Shown here piece by piece: positions 1 to 8,139 of a stretch of 64,000 bases of DNA. The DNA is taken from positions 19,755-83,754 of the forward strand of contig JAZULN010000036.1 of assembly GCA_045603125.1 (NCBI GenBank). The letters run 5' to 3'. Numbering within the stretch: the stretch's first letter is position 1; every line of letters starts with the position of its first letter. A model generated the notes under the pieces. It worked only from the letters and a program-made list of their open reading frames with translations. It was not told the DNA's origin and did not search any database. The translations under genes were made by a program, and so were the position numbers. Source of the DNA: CAKSFT01 sp045603125. GTDB taxonomy: Bacteria > Bacillota > Clostridia > UBA1381.

Positions 1-842
1 ATGCCGAGGTAATTTCTGCCGCAATTGAGGCGCTATATGCTGTTGGGATAAAGGATTTTCAAGTGGAAATCGGTCAGGTAGCCTTCTTTAACGGGCTTGT
101 TGAACAGGCAGGGTTAAATGATGAGGATATAGAAAAGCTGCGTGAGAGAATAGATTGTAAGGATAGTTTGGGTATCCGGGAACTGACCGAGAGACTGAAC
201 TTAAGCGATGAGATAAAAGGGCTTATGATTGCTTTGCCTGAGCTTTTCGGGGACTTGTCGGTAATTGAAAAGGCAGATATCTCCGGACTAAACCCGGTAT
301 CAAAAGCGGCACTTGATAATTTAAGATGCATATATAATCTTTTGGAAAGTTATGGATTTTCAGATGTTATCTCCATTGATCTTGGAATGCTTCAGAGTAT
401 TTCTTATTACACTGGCTCTATTTTTAAGTGTTATACCCATGGCGTAGGATTTCCGGTGTGTGCCGGGGGGAGGTATAATAACCTTGTTGGAAAATTTGGA
501 AAAAGCATGAGTGCAGTTGGCGTTGCGTTTGGTATTAACAGAATATTATCGGCACTAAGAAAAATTGACGGTGAAGATTTGGTTTATAAGACTCCCGTGA
601 TTTTTGCAGAAAAAGGTCTTGAAGGGGATGCGTATAGCTTTTCAAAAACCTTAAGGTGTAACGGATTTTCCTGCATCTTATATACAGGCGAAAAGGACAG
701 GGATAAAGCGGTAGAATATGCTAAAAACATAAATTCTGACTATATTTTTATGGTTACAGAAAAAGGACTCTTGGTAAGAAATTTGGAAACGGGCGAAAGA
801 ATAGAAACCACGATAGCAGACTTTTTGGAAAACTACGAATAA
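1..842 (+). CDS. hisZ: ATP phosphoribosyltransferase regulatory subunit HisZ, 5' end outside window
   Basis: Regulatory partner of short-form HisG in the first step of histidine biosynthesis; a catalytically inactive relative of histidyl-tRNA synthetase. The frame is open from base 3, so the real start is upstream; about 279 C-terminal residues are visible where the family usually has near 390. HisRS-like core sequence is recognisable as GGRYNNLVGKFG and GVAFGINRIL. A GTG at 63 is in frame but internal, because family-like sequence (AIEALYAVGIKDFQVEIGQ) runs across it. hisG follows after 13 bases, and short HisG enzymes need HisZ, which supports the call. What is seen: open frame and motifs; the regulatory role comes from family knowledge. 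Confidence 0.9.
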   Translation, partial: AEVISAAIEALYAVGIKDFQVEIGQVAFFNGLVEQAGLNDEDIEKLRERIDCKDSLGIRELTERLNLSDEIKGLMIALPELFGDLSVIEKADISGLNPVSKAALDNLRCIYNLLESYGFSDVISIDLGMLQSISYYTGSIFKCYTHGVGFPVCAGGRYNNLVGKFGKSMSAVGVAFGINRILSALRKIDGEDLVYKTPVIFAEKGLEGDAYSFSKTLRCNGFSCILYTGEKDRDKAVEYAKNINSDYIFMVTEKGLLVRNLETGERIETTIADFLENYE

Positions 843-855
843 TGAGGAGAAGAAA

Positions 856-1497
856 ATGCAGTATTTAACGGTGGCTCTGGCAAAAGGCAGGTTAGCCGAG
901 CTTTCAATGGATTTATTTATAAAAAACGGGTATGACTGCTCGGCTATGAAGGAAAAGTCGAGAAAGCTTATCTTTACCGATGAAAAGAACAAGATGAAAT
1001 TTATTCTTGTTAAGGCATCGGATGTGCCCACATATGTAGAATATGGGGCGGCAGACATTGGGATTGTAGGTAAAGACTCACTTTTGGAGGAAAATAAAAA
1101 CCTATACGAGATGATTAACTTAGGCTTTGGGGCGTGTAAGATGGCGGTCTGCGGACCAATTGAACTAAAGGACAAGTTCAGAAAAATCAACAACTTAAAG
1201 GTTGCATCAAAATACACGAAGACCGCCGAAAGCTATTTTCAGGATCAGTTGGGTCAGACTATTGAGCTTATAAAACTAAACGGCTCGGTGGAGTTAGCAC
1301 CACTTGTAGGTCTTAGCGACGTTATTGTGGATATCGTGGAAAGCGGAAAGACCCTAAAGGAAAATGGACTGGATGTTTTAGAGGACATCTGCCCGTTATC
1401 TGCATGGTTTGTGGTAAATAAGGTGAGTATGAAAATTCACAGAGACAGGATTATGAAGATAGTAGAAGGTTTTAAAGAAGAAATTAAAGGAGAATGA
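856..1497 (+). CDS. hisG: ATP phosphoribosyltransferase, short-form catalytic subunit
   Basis: Condenses ATP with phosphoribosyl pyrophosphate to start histidine synthesis in the cytoplasm. At 213 residues it is the short form, lacking the C-terminal allosteric domain, so feedback control must come through HisZ encoded just upstream. Seen: MQYLTVALAKGRLAE at the N-terminus, AADIGIVGKDSLLEE, and the phosphoribosyl-binding stretch LSDVIVDIVESGKTL near residue 160. The start ATG at 856 has an AGGAGA site a few bases upstream. It is coupled to hisA, whose possible upstream start overlaps its stop. Confidence 0.96.
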   Translation: MQYLTVALAKGRLAELSMDLFIKNGYDCSAMKEKSRKLIFTDEKNKMKFILVKASDVPTYVEYGAADIGIVGKDSLLEENKNLYEMINLGFGACKMAVCGPIELKDKFRKINNLKVASKYTKTAESYFQDQLGQTIELIKLNGSVELAPLVGLSDVIVDIVESGKTLKENGLDVLEDICPLSAWFVVNKVSMKIHRDRIMKIVEGFKEEIKGE

Positions 1498-1499
1498 AA

Positions 1500-2213
1500 A
1501 TGAGGATTTATCCTGCGATTGATATAAAAGACGGCAACTGCGTGAGACTTTTTAAAGGCAGGTTTGACGATGTAACAGTATATGGTACCGACCCGGTAGC
1601 TGTTGCAAAAAGATGGGAAGAAGAGGGTGCAGAATTTATCCATGTGGTGGATTTAGACGGAGCCTTAAAGGGTCGGGGTGTAAACTCCGGAGTTATAAGG
1701 GATATCTGTAAAAGTGTTAATGTGCCGGTGCAAACAGGCGGCGGTATAAGAACAATGGAGGATATTCAATTTATGCTGGAGTGTGGCGTGACGAGAGTTA
1801 TTATCGGCACATCGGCTGTTCGAAACATAGAATTTGTAAAAGAGGCTGTTAAAAAATACGGGAAAAAAATTGTAATCGGAATTGATGCTAAAGACTCAAT
1901 GGTTGCCATTGAAGGCTGGGAAGAGGTAAGTAGCTTTAAGGCCCTTGACTTTGCCCGTGAGATGGAAAAAATCGGGGTAAAGACTATAGTTTATACCGAT
2001 ATTGCAACCGACGGAACCTTGAGGGGCCCGAACATCGAGGCTATGATTGAGATGAGCGAGAATTTAAATCTTGATGTTATAGCATCGGGTGGCGTCGGAA
2101 ATGAAGAGCATTTGATAGAACTTTCAAAGACGAAAGTCGAGGGTGCAATTGTGGGAAAAGCTCTGTATACAGGAAATGTAGAGCTAAAAAGCATTTTAGG
2201 AAAGGTTAAGTGA
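1500..2213 (+). CDS. hisA: Phosphoribosylformimino-5-aminoimidazole carboxamide ribotide isomerase
   Basis: Amadori isomerase of histidine biosynthesis, a (beta/alpha)8 barrel of about 238 residues, the normal length. Seen: first-strand catalytic aspartate in MRIYPAIDIKDG, phosphate-binding TGGGIRTMEDI, IIGTSAVRN, the second catalytic aspartate region YTDIATDGTLRGPN, and ASGGVGNEEHL. I prefer the ATG at 1500 because it sits about seven bases from AAAGGAGA and gives the canonical HisA N-terminus. An in-frame ATG at 1494, overlapping the hisG stop by four bases, lies directly against the ribosome binding site. The related cyclase hisF, usually the next gene, is absent here; hisIE follows directly. 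Confidence 0.95.
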   Translation: MRIYPAIDIKDGNCVRLFKGRFDDVTVYGTDPVAVAKRWEEEGAEFIHVVDLDGALKGRGVNSGVIRDICKSVNVPVQTGGGIRTMEDIQFMLECGVTRVIIGTSAVRNIEFVKEAVKKYGKKIVIGIDAKDSMVAIEGWEEVSSFKALDFAREMEKIGVKTIVYTDIATDGTLRGPNIEAMIEMSENLNLDVIASGGVGNEEHLIELSKTKVEGAIVGKALYTGNVELKSILGKVK

Positions 2214-2223
2214 GGTTTAGAAA

Positions 2224-2841
2224 ATGGAAAATATAAAGTTTGATGAAAAAGGATTGATTCCGGCGGTAGTGCAGGATATAACCTCAGGCGAGGTTTTGAT
2301 GGTGGCATATATGAACGAAGAAAGTCTTGAACTTTCAAAAAAGACAGGTCACGCAACCTTCTGGTCACGCTCAAGAAATGAAATTTGGGAAAAGGGCAAG
2401 ACTTCGGGGAATTTTATGAATATAAAAGATATGCGGCTTGACTGTGATAATGACTGTATTTTGGTGTTGGTAGAGCCTGACGGTCCTGCGTGTCACACAG
2501 GCAAAAGAACCTGCTTTTTTAAAGGTATCGACGGGGAAGAGCTTGATATTGAAAAGGGTAACAGCAACGATATTTTGTTAAGGCTTATGAAGGTTACCGA
2601 GGACAGAAAGGTAAACCCACAGGAGGGAAGTTACACTAATTATCTTTTCTCAAAAGGTGAAGATAAAATTCTTAAAAAGGTTGGCGAAGAGGCGGCAGAA
2701 GTGGTAATTGCCGGCAAAAACCGTGATAAAGACGAGATATCTTATGAGGTGGCAGATTTAATGTATCACTTAACGGTTATGCTTGCTGATAACAATATGA
2801 CCTGGAGGGACATTTTCGATGAGTTGGAAAAACGAAGATAA
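2224..2841 (+). CDS. hisIE: Bifunctional phosphoribosyl-AMP cyclohydrolase / phosphoribosyl-ATP pyrophosphatase
   Basis: Fused HisI and HisE, steps three and two of histidine synthesis. Residues 1 to about 105 are HisI: FWSRSRNEIWEKG, metal-binding DCDNDC, and GPACHTGKRTCFF with the zinc cysteine and histidine. Residues about 110-205 are HisE: an all-alpha MazG-like pyrophosphatase with KKVGEEAAEVVIAGK and SYEVADLMYHLTVML. Total length of 205 residues is usual for the fusion. The last 23 bases overlap the start of the next gene, indicating translational coupling. It is the last histidine gene visible; hisB, hisC, hisD, hisF and hisH are not in the window. Confidence 0.95.
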   Translation: MENIKFDEKGLIPAVVQDITSGEVLMVAYMNEESLELSKKTGHATFWSRSRNEIWEKGKTSGNFMNIKDMRLDCDNDCILVLVEPDGPACHTGKRTCFFKGIDGEELDIEKGNSNDILLRLMKVTEDRKVNPQEGSYTNYLFSKGEDKILKKVGEEAAEVVIAGKNRDKDEISYEVADLMYHLTVMLADNNMTWRDIFDELEKRR

Positions 2842-3691
2842 ATTCGTAATAATAGACATCGGCTCAAATACTATAAGAAGTGTTTTGTATGATGAAGACG
2901 GGACGTTATCAAAAAAGGAAAATATAGTCTTCCCCTCATATATTCTCTCGGACACAAAGGACGGAGAATTAACCAACCGTGGGATTGAAACGCTGATTTT
3001 GGACATTAAAAAAGTAAGAGAGTATTTTTTACCATGTAAAAATTTCTATGCCTTTGCCACATCGGCAATGCGGGATGTAAAAAATTTCTCTGAAGTTTTT
3101 GGAAAAATCAAGTCGGAAACCGGGGTAGAAATTGACCTTATCTCGGGCGAGACCGAGGCGTTATGTGACTTTCTTGCGATAAAGAATGTATCCTCGGAAA
3201 ATGAGGGAATAGCTGTCGACTTAGGCGGCGGTTCGGGACAGGTTATAGTCTATCAAGATGCCGAGATTATAGAGAGTACATCAAAGCCGATAGGGGTAAA
3301 GAGGGTTAAAAATCTTTTCTTAAAAGAAATCTTTCCCGATGCGGATGAGATTTCAAAAATTTCCCGATATATTGAAGAGAATCTTTCGGAAATTAAGGGA
3401 AGATGTGACACCCTTTGGTTTATGGGCGGAACGCTAAAAGCAATTGATGGCGGTGTTAAAAAGCTTTTTAAGTGTGACGAAATCACAGTGGATATTTTAG
3501 ATGAGCTTTATAGATTTATTTTCGATAACCCCGAGGTGGCACAAAAAATGTTTTATAAGCGCTATGAGGTGATGCCGACGGGAATTATTGTTACAAAGGC
3601 GATATGCCAATGTCTTGGAGCTGGAAAAATACGTGTCACCGAGCAAGGCGTGAGAGATGGATATGTGCGGATGCGGATTATGGGAGAATAA
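2819..3691 (+). CDS. Ppx/GppA family phosphatase (exopolyphosphatase-like)
   Basis: Member of the sugar-kinase/Hsp70 actin fold Ppx/GppA family, which hydrolyses inorganic polyphosphate or pppGpp. Seen: first phosphate loop IIDIGSNTIRSVLYDEDG near residue 10, second loop AVDLGGGSGQVIVYQD near residue 127, and the family-typical LISGETEALCDF. At 290 residues it has only the catalytic core, without the C-terminal HD-like domain of long Ppx enzymes. The start at 2819 lies inside the end of hisIE, with GGAGGG about nine bases upstream. Its link to histidine synthesis is positional only; substrate cannot be decided from sequence. Confidence 0.87.
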   Translation: MSWKNEDKFVIIDIGSNTIRSVLYDEDGTLSKKENIVFPSYILSDTKDGELTNRGIETLILDIKKVREYFLPCKNFYAFATSAMRDVKNFSEVFGKIKSETGVEIDLISGETEALCDFLAIKNVSSENEGIAVDLGGGSGQVIVYQDAEIIESTSKPIGVKRVKNLFLKEIFPDADEISKISRYIEENLSEIKGRCDTLWFMGGTLKAIDGGVKKLFKCDEITVDILDELYRFIFDNPEVAQKMFYKRYEVMPTGIIVTKAICQCLGAGKIRVTEQGVRDGYVRMRIMGE

Positions 3692-3724
3692 AACGGTGTC
3701 TTTTAAAAGATGCCGTTTTTTAAA
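3692..3724 (+). terminator. Rho-independent terminator of the his/ppx operon
   Basis: AACGGTGTC and GATGCCGTT form a stem (with G-U pairs) closed by a TTTTAAAA centre and followed by a run of T. It begins one base after the phosphatase stop codon. Confidence 0.85.
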
Positions 3725-3751
3725 TTTTTATGATTTATACCACATTTTATA

Positions 3752-3780
3752 TTGAAATTTCTTAAAATTTATGGTATGAT
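3752..3780 (+). promoter_or_regulatory. Sigma-A type promoter for the yhbY-nadD-rsfS-leuS operon
   Basis: TTGAAA at 3752-3757 and TATGAT at 3775-3780, separated by exactly 17 bases. It lies between the preceding terminator and yhbY. Confidence 0.75.
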
Positions 3781-3823
3781 ATATAATTGAGATAGTGTAA
3801 ATTGATTCGAGAGGAAGTAGGAA

Positions 3824-4126
3824 ATGATTTCAAGCAAGCAAAGAGCGTATTTAAGAAAACTTGCAAACGGTATAGACCCGATATTTCAGATAGGAAAGTC
3901 GGGGGTTACAGAGGAGATTTTAACTCAACTTTCTAACGCCTTAGAGGCAAGAGAGCTGATAAAGATTCATCTTTTGGAGAATTCTATGTTAGATATAAAA
4001 GAAACCTGTAACGAGGTGGCGGAAAAGCTTTCGGCTGAGCCCGTTCAGGCAATCGGCTCAAAATTTGTGATATATAGACCCTGCCGAAAACCGCAGGAGA
4101 GAAAAATAGAACTACCTAAAAAGTAG
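3824..4126 (+). CDS. yhbY: YhbY-family (CRM domain) ribosome-associated RNA-binding protein
   Basis: A single CRS1-YhbY (CRM) domain of 100 residues, the usual size for bacterial YhbY, which associates with pre-50S particles. Seen: N-terminal KQRAYLRKLANGIDPIFQIG, then the GxxG-type loop GKSGVTEEI, and the C-terminal strand AIGSKFVIYRP. First gene after the promoter at 3752, with GAGAGGAAG upstream. It leads an operon with nadD-yqeK and rsfS, another ribosome-associated factor; this neighbourhood recurs in Firmicutes. Confidence 0.92.
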   Translation: MISSKQRAYLRKLANGIDPIFQIGKSGVTEEILTQLSNALEARELIKIHLLENSMLDIKETCNEVAEKLSAEPVQAIGSKFVIYRPCRKPQERKIELPKK

Positions 4127-4135
4127 GAGGGGAAT

Positions 4136-5290
4136 ATGCCGAAGATTGGAATACTTGGCGGAACTTTTGACCCTATCCATAATGGTCATATTGAGATGGC
4201 AAAAGCGGCAAAGTTGGGGTTGGGACTTTTAGAAGTCCTTTTTATAACAGGCGGAAATCCGCCCCATAAAAAAGAGAAAAAAGTGACCGATGCCCATATT
4301 CGCCACGAAATGGTAGAGAGTGCCATAAAAGGTATCGACGGATTTCGGGCCATAGATTATGAGATAAAAAAAGAAAACTATTCATATACGGCAGAAACCT
4401 TAAAGTTTTTAAAAAATGAAAATCCGGAGGATGAATATTTTTTCATAGTTGGTGCCGATTCGCTTGATTATATAGACAAGTGGTATTTGCCGGAGGAGAT
4501 TTTTAAAATTGCAACTTTAGTTGCATTTTCAAGAAATGATTTTGAAATTAAAAAGAAAGCTAAGGCTTTAGAAGAAAAATTTGGCGGCAAAATCATAATT
4601 TTAGATGATAAGATTTCAGATATTTCGTCGACCGGGATAAGACTGTTGGTTGATATGGATGAGGACGTATCAGGACTTGTTCCAAAGTCATGTGTGGAGT
4701 ATATAAAAACCCATAGACTTTATCGGGACGAGCTTTCAAAAATCAGGATAGATGTGAAGAAAAGTCTTGAAGAAAAGCGATATATCCATACGCTTGGTGT
4801 TGCAAAAATGTGTGTAAGACTTGCAAAACTCTATGGCGTGGACATTAAAAAAGCATATTTGGCAGGACTTTTACACGATATTGCAAAGAATATCCCAAAG
4901 GACGAAATGCTAAATTTATCAAGGGAAAAGGAAGTTTCACTCGACGATTTTGAGTGGGAAAACCCACACCTCATTCACCCAAAGCTCGGTGCTGTGATTT
5001 CCCATGAGAGGTTTGGGATTGAAGACCCCGACATTTTAAATGCTATTAGCTGGCATACGCTGGGGCGTGAGGGGATGTCAGATTTAGAAAAAATCGTCTA
5101 TGTTTCGGATATGATAGAGGAAGGAAGATGTTACCCTGAGGTTGAATTTCTGCGAAGGGTGGCATTTGAAAATCTTGATAAGGCGGTATATCATTGCATT
5201 GATGCCACCATCCAATTTAACAAAGGCAAGAAAATTCACCCAAGTGCATTTAGTGTGCGGGATTTTTATAAAGACAAAGTTTTAAATTAA
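4136..5290 (+). CDS. nadD: NadD-YqeK fusion: nicotinate-nucleotide adenylyltransferase with C-terminal HD-domain hydrolase
   Basis: Two enzymes in one 384-residue chain. Residues 1 to about 200 are NadD, which adenylates nicotinate mononucleotide in NAD synthesis: GGTFDPIHNGH carries the HxGH nucleotidyltransferase motif and ISSTGIR is the C-terminal signature. Residues about 205-384 are YqeK-like HD hydrolase (family activity: symmetrical cleavage of diadenosine tetraphosphate): IHTLGVA, LLHDIAKN with the HD pair, HPKLGAVI, and SWHTLGREGMSDLEK. In Bacillus these are adjacent separate genes (nadD, yqeK) followed by rsfS, and here rsfS also follows. There is no stop or frameshift at the junction, so this is a real fusion. 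Confidence 0.95.
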   Translation: MPKIGILGGTFDPIHNGHIEMAKAAKLGLGLLEVLFITGGNPPHKKEKKVTDAHIRHEMVESAIKGIDGFRAIDYEIKKENYSYTAETLKFLKNENPEDEYFFIVGADSLDYIDKWYLPEEIFKIATLVAFSRNDFEIKKKAKALEEKFGGKIIILDDKISDISSTGIRLLVDMDEDVSGLVPKSCVEYIKTHRLYRDELSKIRIDVKKSLEEKRYIHTLGVAKMCVRLAKLYGVDIKKAYLAGLLHDIAKNIPKDEMLNLSREKEVSLDDFEWENPHLIHPKLGAVISHERFGIEDPDILNAISWHTLGREGMSDLEKIVYVSDMIEEGRCYPEVEFLRRVAFENLDKAVYHCIDATIQFNKGKKIHPSAFSVRDFYKDKVLN

Positions 5291-5302
5291 GGAGGAAGGA
5301 TA

Positions 5303-5641
5303 ATGGAGAGAGTAGAAAAAATTGCCCAGACCCTTTATGATAAAAAGGCGGACGGTATTAAAATTTTAGATATTTCGGATTTAACATCAATCGGGAACTA
5401 TTTTATAATTTGCAGTTGTAATTCGAGTATCCACGTTAAGGCCTGTGCCGGTGAGGTTGAGGATAAGCTAAAAGAGATTGGTATAACCCCAAACCACATT
5501 GAGGGTTTTAGTGGCGGAAACTGGATTTTGATGGACTATAACGACATAATAGTCCATGTTATGACCGAGGAAAATCATGAGTTTTACGCATTAGAAAAGC
5601 TCTGGAGTGATGCAAAAGAAATTACGGTGGATTTGAAATAA
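5303..5641 (+). CDS. rsfS: Ribosomal silencing factor RsfS
   Basis: Binds ribosomal protein L14 (uL14) and blocks subunit joining when nutrients are short. It is 112 residues, the normal size. Seen: KKADGIKILDISDLTSIGNY, FIICSCNSSIHVKACAGEV, GNWILMDYNDIIVHVM and a terminal FYALEKLWSDA, all typical of the DUF143/RsfS family. It has GGAGGAAGG upstream, 12 bases after nadD-yqeK, the conserved position in Firmicutes. Confidence 0.94.
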   Translation: MERVEKIAQTLYDKKADGIKILDISDLTSIGNYFIICSCNSSIHVKACAGEVEDKLKEIGITPNHIEGFSGGNWILMDYNDIIVHVMTEENHEFYALEKLWSDAKEITVDLK

Positions 5642-5660
5642 AAGAAAGGAACATATAAAA

Positions 5661-8072
5661 ATGGAAAACTATAATTTTAAAGGTATTGAAAAAAAATGGC
5701 AGGATATTTGGGAAAAGGAAGGATGCTTTCATGCCGTAAACGGAAGCGATAAGCCAAAGTTTTTCGGGCTTGTTGAGTTCCCGTACCCATCGGGTGCAGG
5801 TCTTCACGTTGGACACCCAAGAAGTTACACTGCCCTAGATATTATTGCAAGAAAGAGAAGAATGGAAGGATATAACGTTTTATATCCAATCGGTTGGGAC
5901 GCATTCGGTCTTCCTACCGAGAACTATGCAATTAAGAACAAAATTCATCCAAAAATCGTAACAAAGAATAATGTTGCCAATTTCACACGCCAACTTAAAA
6001 TGATTGGTTTTTCATTCGACTGGTCAAGAGAAATCAACACCACCGACCCTAACTACTATAAGTGGACTCAATGGATATTCCTAAAGCTATTTGAAAAGGG
6101 TCTTGCATATAAGCAGGAAATGCCGATCAACTGGTGTACCGGATGTAAGGTAGGATTATCTAACGAAGAAGTAGTGTCCGGTGTATGTGAGAGATGCGGA
6201 AGCGAAGTTGTGCAAAGAAGAAAGAGTCAATGGATGCTGAAAATCACCGAATATGCTGAAAGACTGATAAACGATTTGGATGATGTAAATTATATCGAAA
6301 AGGTTAAGACTCAGCAGAAAAACTGGATTGGCCGCTCTGAGGGTGCCGAGGTTAAATTTAAATTAACTACAGGCGACGAGATGGTAGTATACACAACCCG
6401 TGCCGACACCTTGTTTGGTGCTACTTATGTTGTATTGTCACCTGAACATAAACTAGTTCAAAAGATGAAGCCTGCTATCAAAAACTGGGCAGAAGTTGAG
6501 GCATATATCGAGCAGGCAGGCAAAAAATCAGAATTTGAAAGAACAGAACTTGCAAAGGAAAAAACCAGTGCACCACTTGACGGTGTATATGCAATAAATC
6601 CTGTAAACGGAAAGGAAATCCCTGTCTGGATTTCAGATTATGTATTGGTTACCTACGGAACTGGTGCCATTATGGCGGTTCCGGCACACGATAGCCGTGA
6701 CTGGGAGTTTGCAAAGAAATTCAATCTTCCGATTATCGAAGTTGTAGGCGGCGGAAAAGATGTTCAAGAAGAAGCATACACAGATGTTTCGGAAGGAAAC
6801 ATGGTAAACTCGGGATTCTTAGACGGTTTAACTGTAAAAGAAGCAATTCCTACAATGATAAAGTGGCTTGAAGAAAAGGGATTAGGAAAGAAGAAGGTAA
6901 ACTATAAGCTTCGTGACTGGGTATTCTCACGTCAAAGATACTGGGGCGAGCCAATTCCACTCGTTCACTGTGAAAAGTGCGGTTGGGTTGCAATTCCGGA
7001 AAGTGAGTTGCCGCTAGAACTACCTGAAATCGATACATTCGAGCCGGGTGAAAATGGTGAATCACCCCTTGCAAAGGCATATGACTGGATTAAGACCACA
7101 TGTCCATGCTGTGGCGGTGAGGCAGAAAGAGAAACCGATACTATGCCACAATGGGCAGGCTCCAGCTGGTATTTCTTAAGATACATCGACCCTCATAATA
7201 ACGACGCATTGGCATCAAAAGAGGCGCTTGACTACTGGACACCTGTTGACTGGTATAACGGCGGTATGGAACATACCACTCTACACTTATTGTATTCACG
7301 TTTCTGGCACAAGTTCCTTTATGATATCGGAGTTGTCCCAACTAAAGAACCATATATGAGAAGAACATCTCATGGTATGATTTTAGGTGAGAATAACGAG
7401 AAGATGTCAAAGTCAAGAGGTAACGTTGTAAATCCTGATGAGGTTGTAGACGAATTTGGTGCAGATGCTTTCAGAACCTATGAAATGTTTATTGGAGCAT
7501 TTGACCAGTCAACTCCTTGGTCACAACAAGGGTTAAAGGGTTGCTATAAGTTCATGGAAAGAGTATGGAACTTACAGGAATACTTAACAGATGGTGACGA
7601 ATATTCAAGTGAGCTTGAAAAGGCTATGCACAAGGCCATAAAGAAGGTAAGCGAAGACTACGAGAGAATGAAGTTTAACACTGCTATTGCAACTTTGATG
7701 AGTCTTGTAAATGATTTTTATAAGATTGGCAGAGTTACAAAAGGCGAGTTTATGACACTTCTGAAGCTTTTATCACCTGTTGCCCCACACATCACCGAAG
7801 AACTTTGGGAAATGTATGGTGGAGAAGGACTATTGTCAATTTCTGAGTGGCCGACATTTGATGAAGAAAAGACTAAAGACGATGAAATTGAGATAGTTTT
7901 ACAAATCAACGGAAAAGTAAGAGATAAGCTTGTAATTCCGGCAGGACTTTCAAAGGAAGAAACCGAGGAAGCAGCTAAAAAGACAGAAAAATTCTTAGCA
8001 TTTACAGAAGGTAAGGAAATTGTAAAAGTAATTACAGTTCCTGGAAAACTTGTAAATGTTGTTGTAAAATAA
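5661..8072 (+). CDS. leuS: Leucyl-tRNA synthetase
   Basis: Charges tRNA-Leu. It is 803 residues, normal for the bacterial enzyme. Seen in order: HIGH-like HVGH within YPSGAGLHVGHPRSY near residue 50; a zinc-type ribbon CTGCKVG and CERCGSE near residue 160; the CP1 editing domain with TTRADTLFGATYV and GTGAIMAVPAHDSRDWEFA; KMSKS in ENNEKMSKSRGN near residue 580; a C-terminal anticodon-binding domain with SPVAPHITEELWE. No T-box leader precedes it. It belongs to the yhbY operon, 19 bases after rsfS. A strong hairpin follows its stop codon. Confidence 0.98.
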   Translation: MENYNFKGIEKKWQDIWEKEGCFHAVNGSDKPKFFGLVEFPYPSGAGLHVGHPRSYTALDIIARKRRMEGYNVLYPIGWDAFGLPTENYAIKNKIHPKIVTKNNVANFTRQLKMIGFSFDWSREINTTDPNYYKWTQWIFLKLFEKGLAYKQEMPINWCTGCKVGLSNEEVVSGVCERCGSEVVQRRKSQWMLKITEYAERLINDLDDVNYIEKVKTQQKNWIGRSEGAEVKFKLTTGDEMVVYTTRADTLFGATYVVLSPEHKLVQKMKPAIKNWAEVEAYIEQAGKKSEFERTELAKEKTSAPLDGVYAINPVNGKEIPVWISDYVLVTYGTGAIMAVPAHDSRDWEFAKKFNLPIIEVVGGGKDVQEEAYTDVSEGNMVNSGFLDGLTVKEAIPTMIKWLEEKGLGKKKVNYKLRDWVFSRQRYWGEPIPLVHCEKCGWVAIPESELPLELPEIDTFEPGENGESPLAKAYDWIKTTCPCCGGEAERETDTMPQWAGSSWYFLRYIDPHNNDALASKEALDYWTPVDWYNGGMEHTTLHLLYSRFWHKFLYDIGVVPTKEPYMRRTSHGMILGENNEKMSKSRGNVVNPDEVVDEFGADAFRTYEMFIGAFDQSTPWSQQGLKGCYKFMERVWNLQEYLTDGDEYSSELEKAMHKAIKKVSEDYERMKFNTAIATLMSLVNDFYKIGRVTKGEFMTLLKLLSPVAPHITEELWEMYGGEGLLSISEWPTFDEEKTKDDEIEIVLQINGKVRDKLVIPAGLSKEETEEAAKKTEKFLAFTEGKEIVKVITVPGKLVNVVVK

Positions 8073-8085
8073 TTTGGTTTTGAAA

Positions 8086-8127
8086 TTACAGTATGTGGGA
8101 GGGGTCAACCTTTTCCCCATACTGTAA
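8086..8127 (+). other. Long hairpin between leuS and truA
   Basis: TTACAGTATG and CATACTGTAA form a perfect 10-bp stem around an inner GGGA...TCCC element. No T run follows, so it is not a canonical intrinsic terminator. It could be an RNA-processing or stability element, or a Rho-assisted end. The truA start lies 12 bases downstream. Confidence 0.7.
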
Positions 8128-8139
8128 TATAATTATTCT

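Noticed and set aside
5622..5700. T-box leader before leuS
   Set aside because: leuS is 19 bases after rsfS inside an operon; no room and no specifier or AGGGTGG element.
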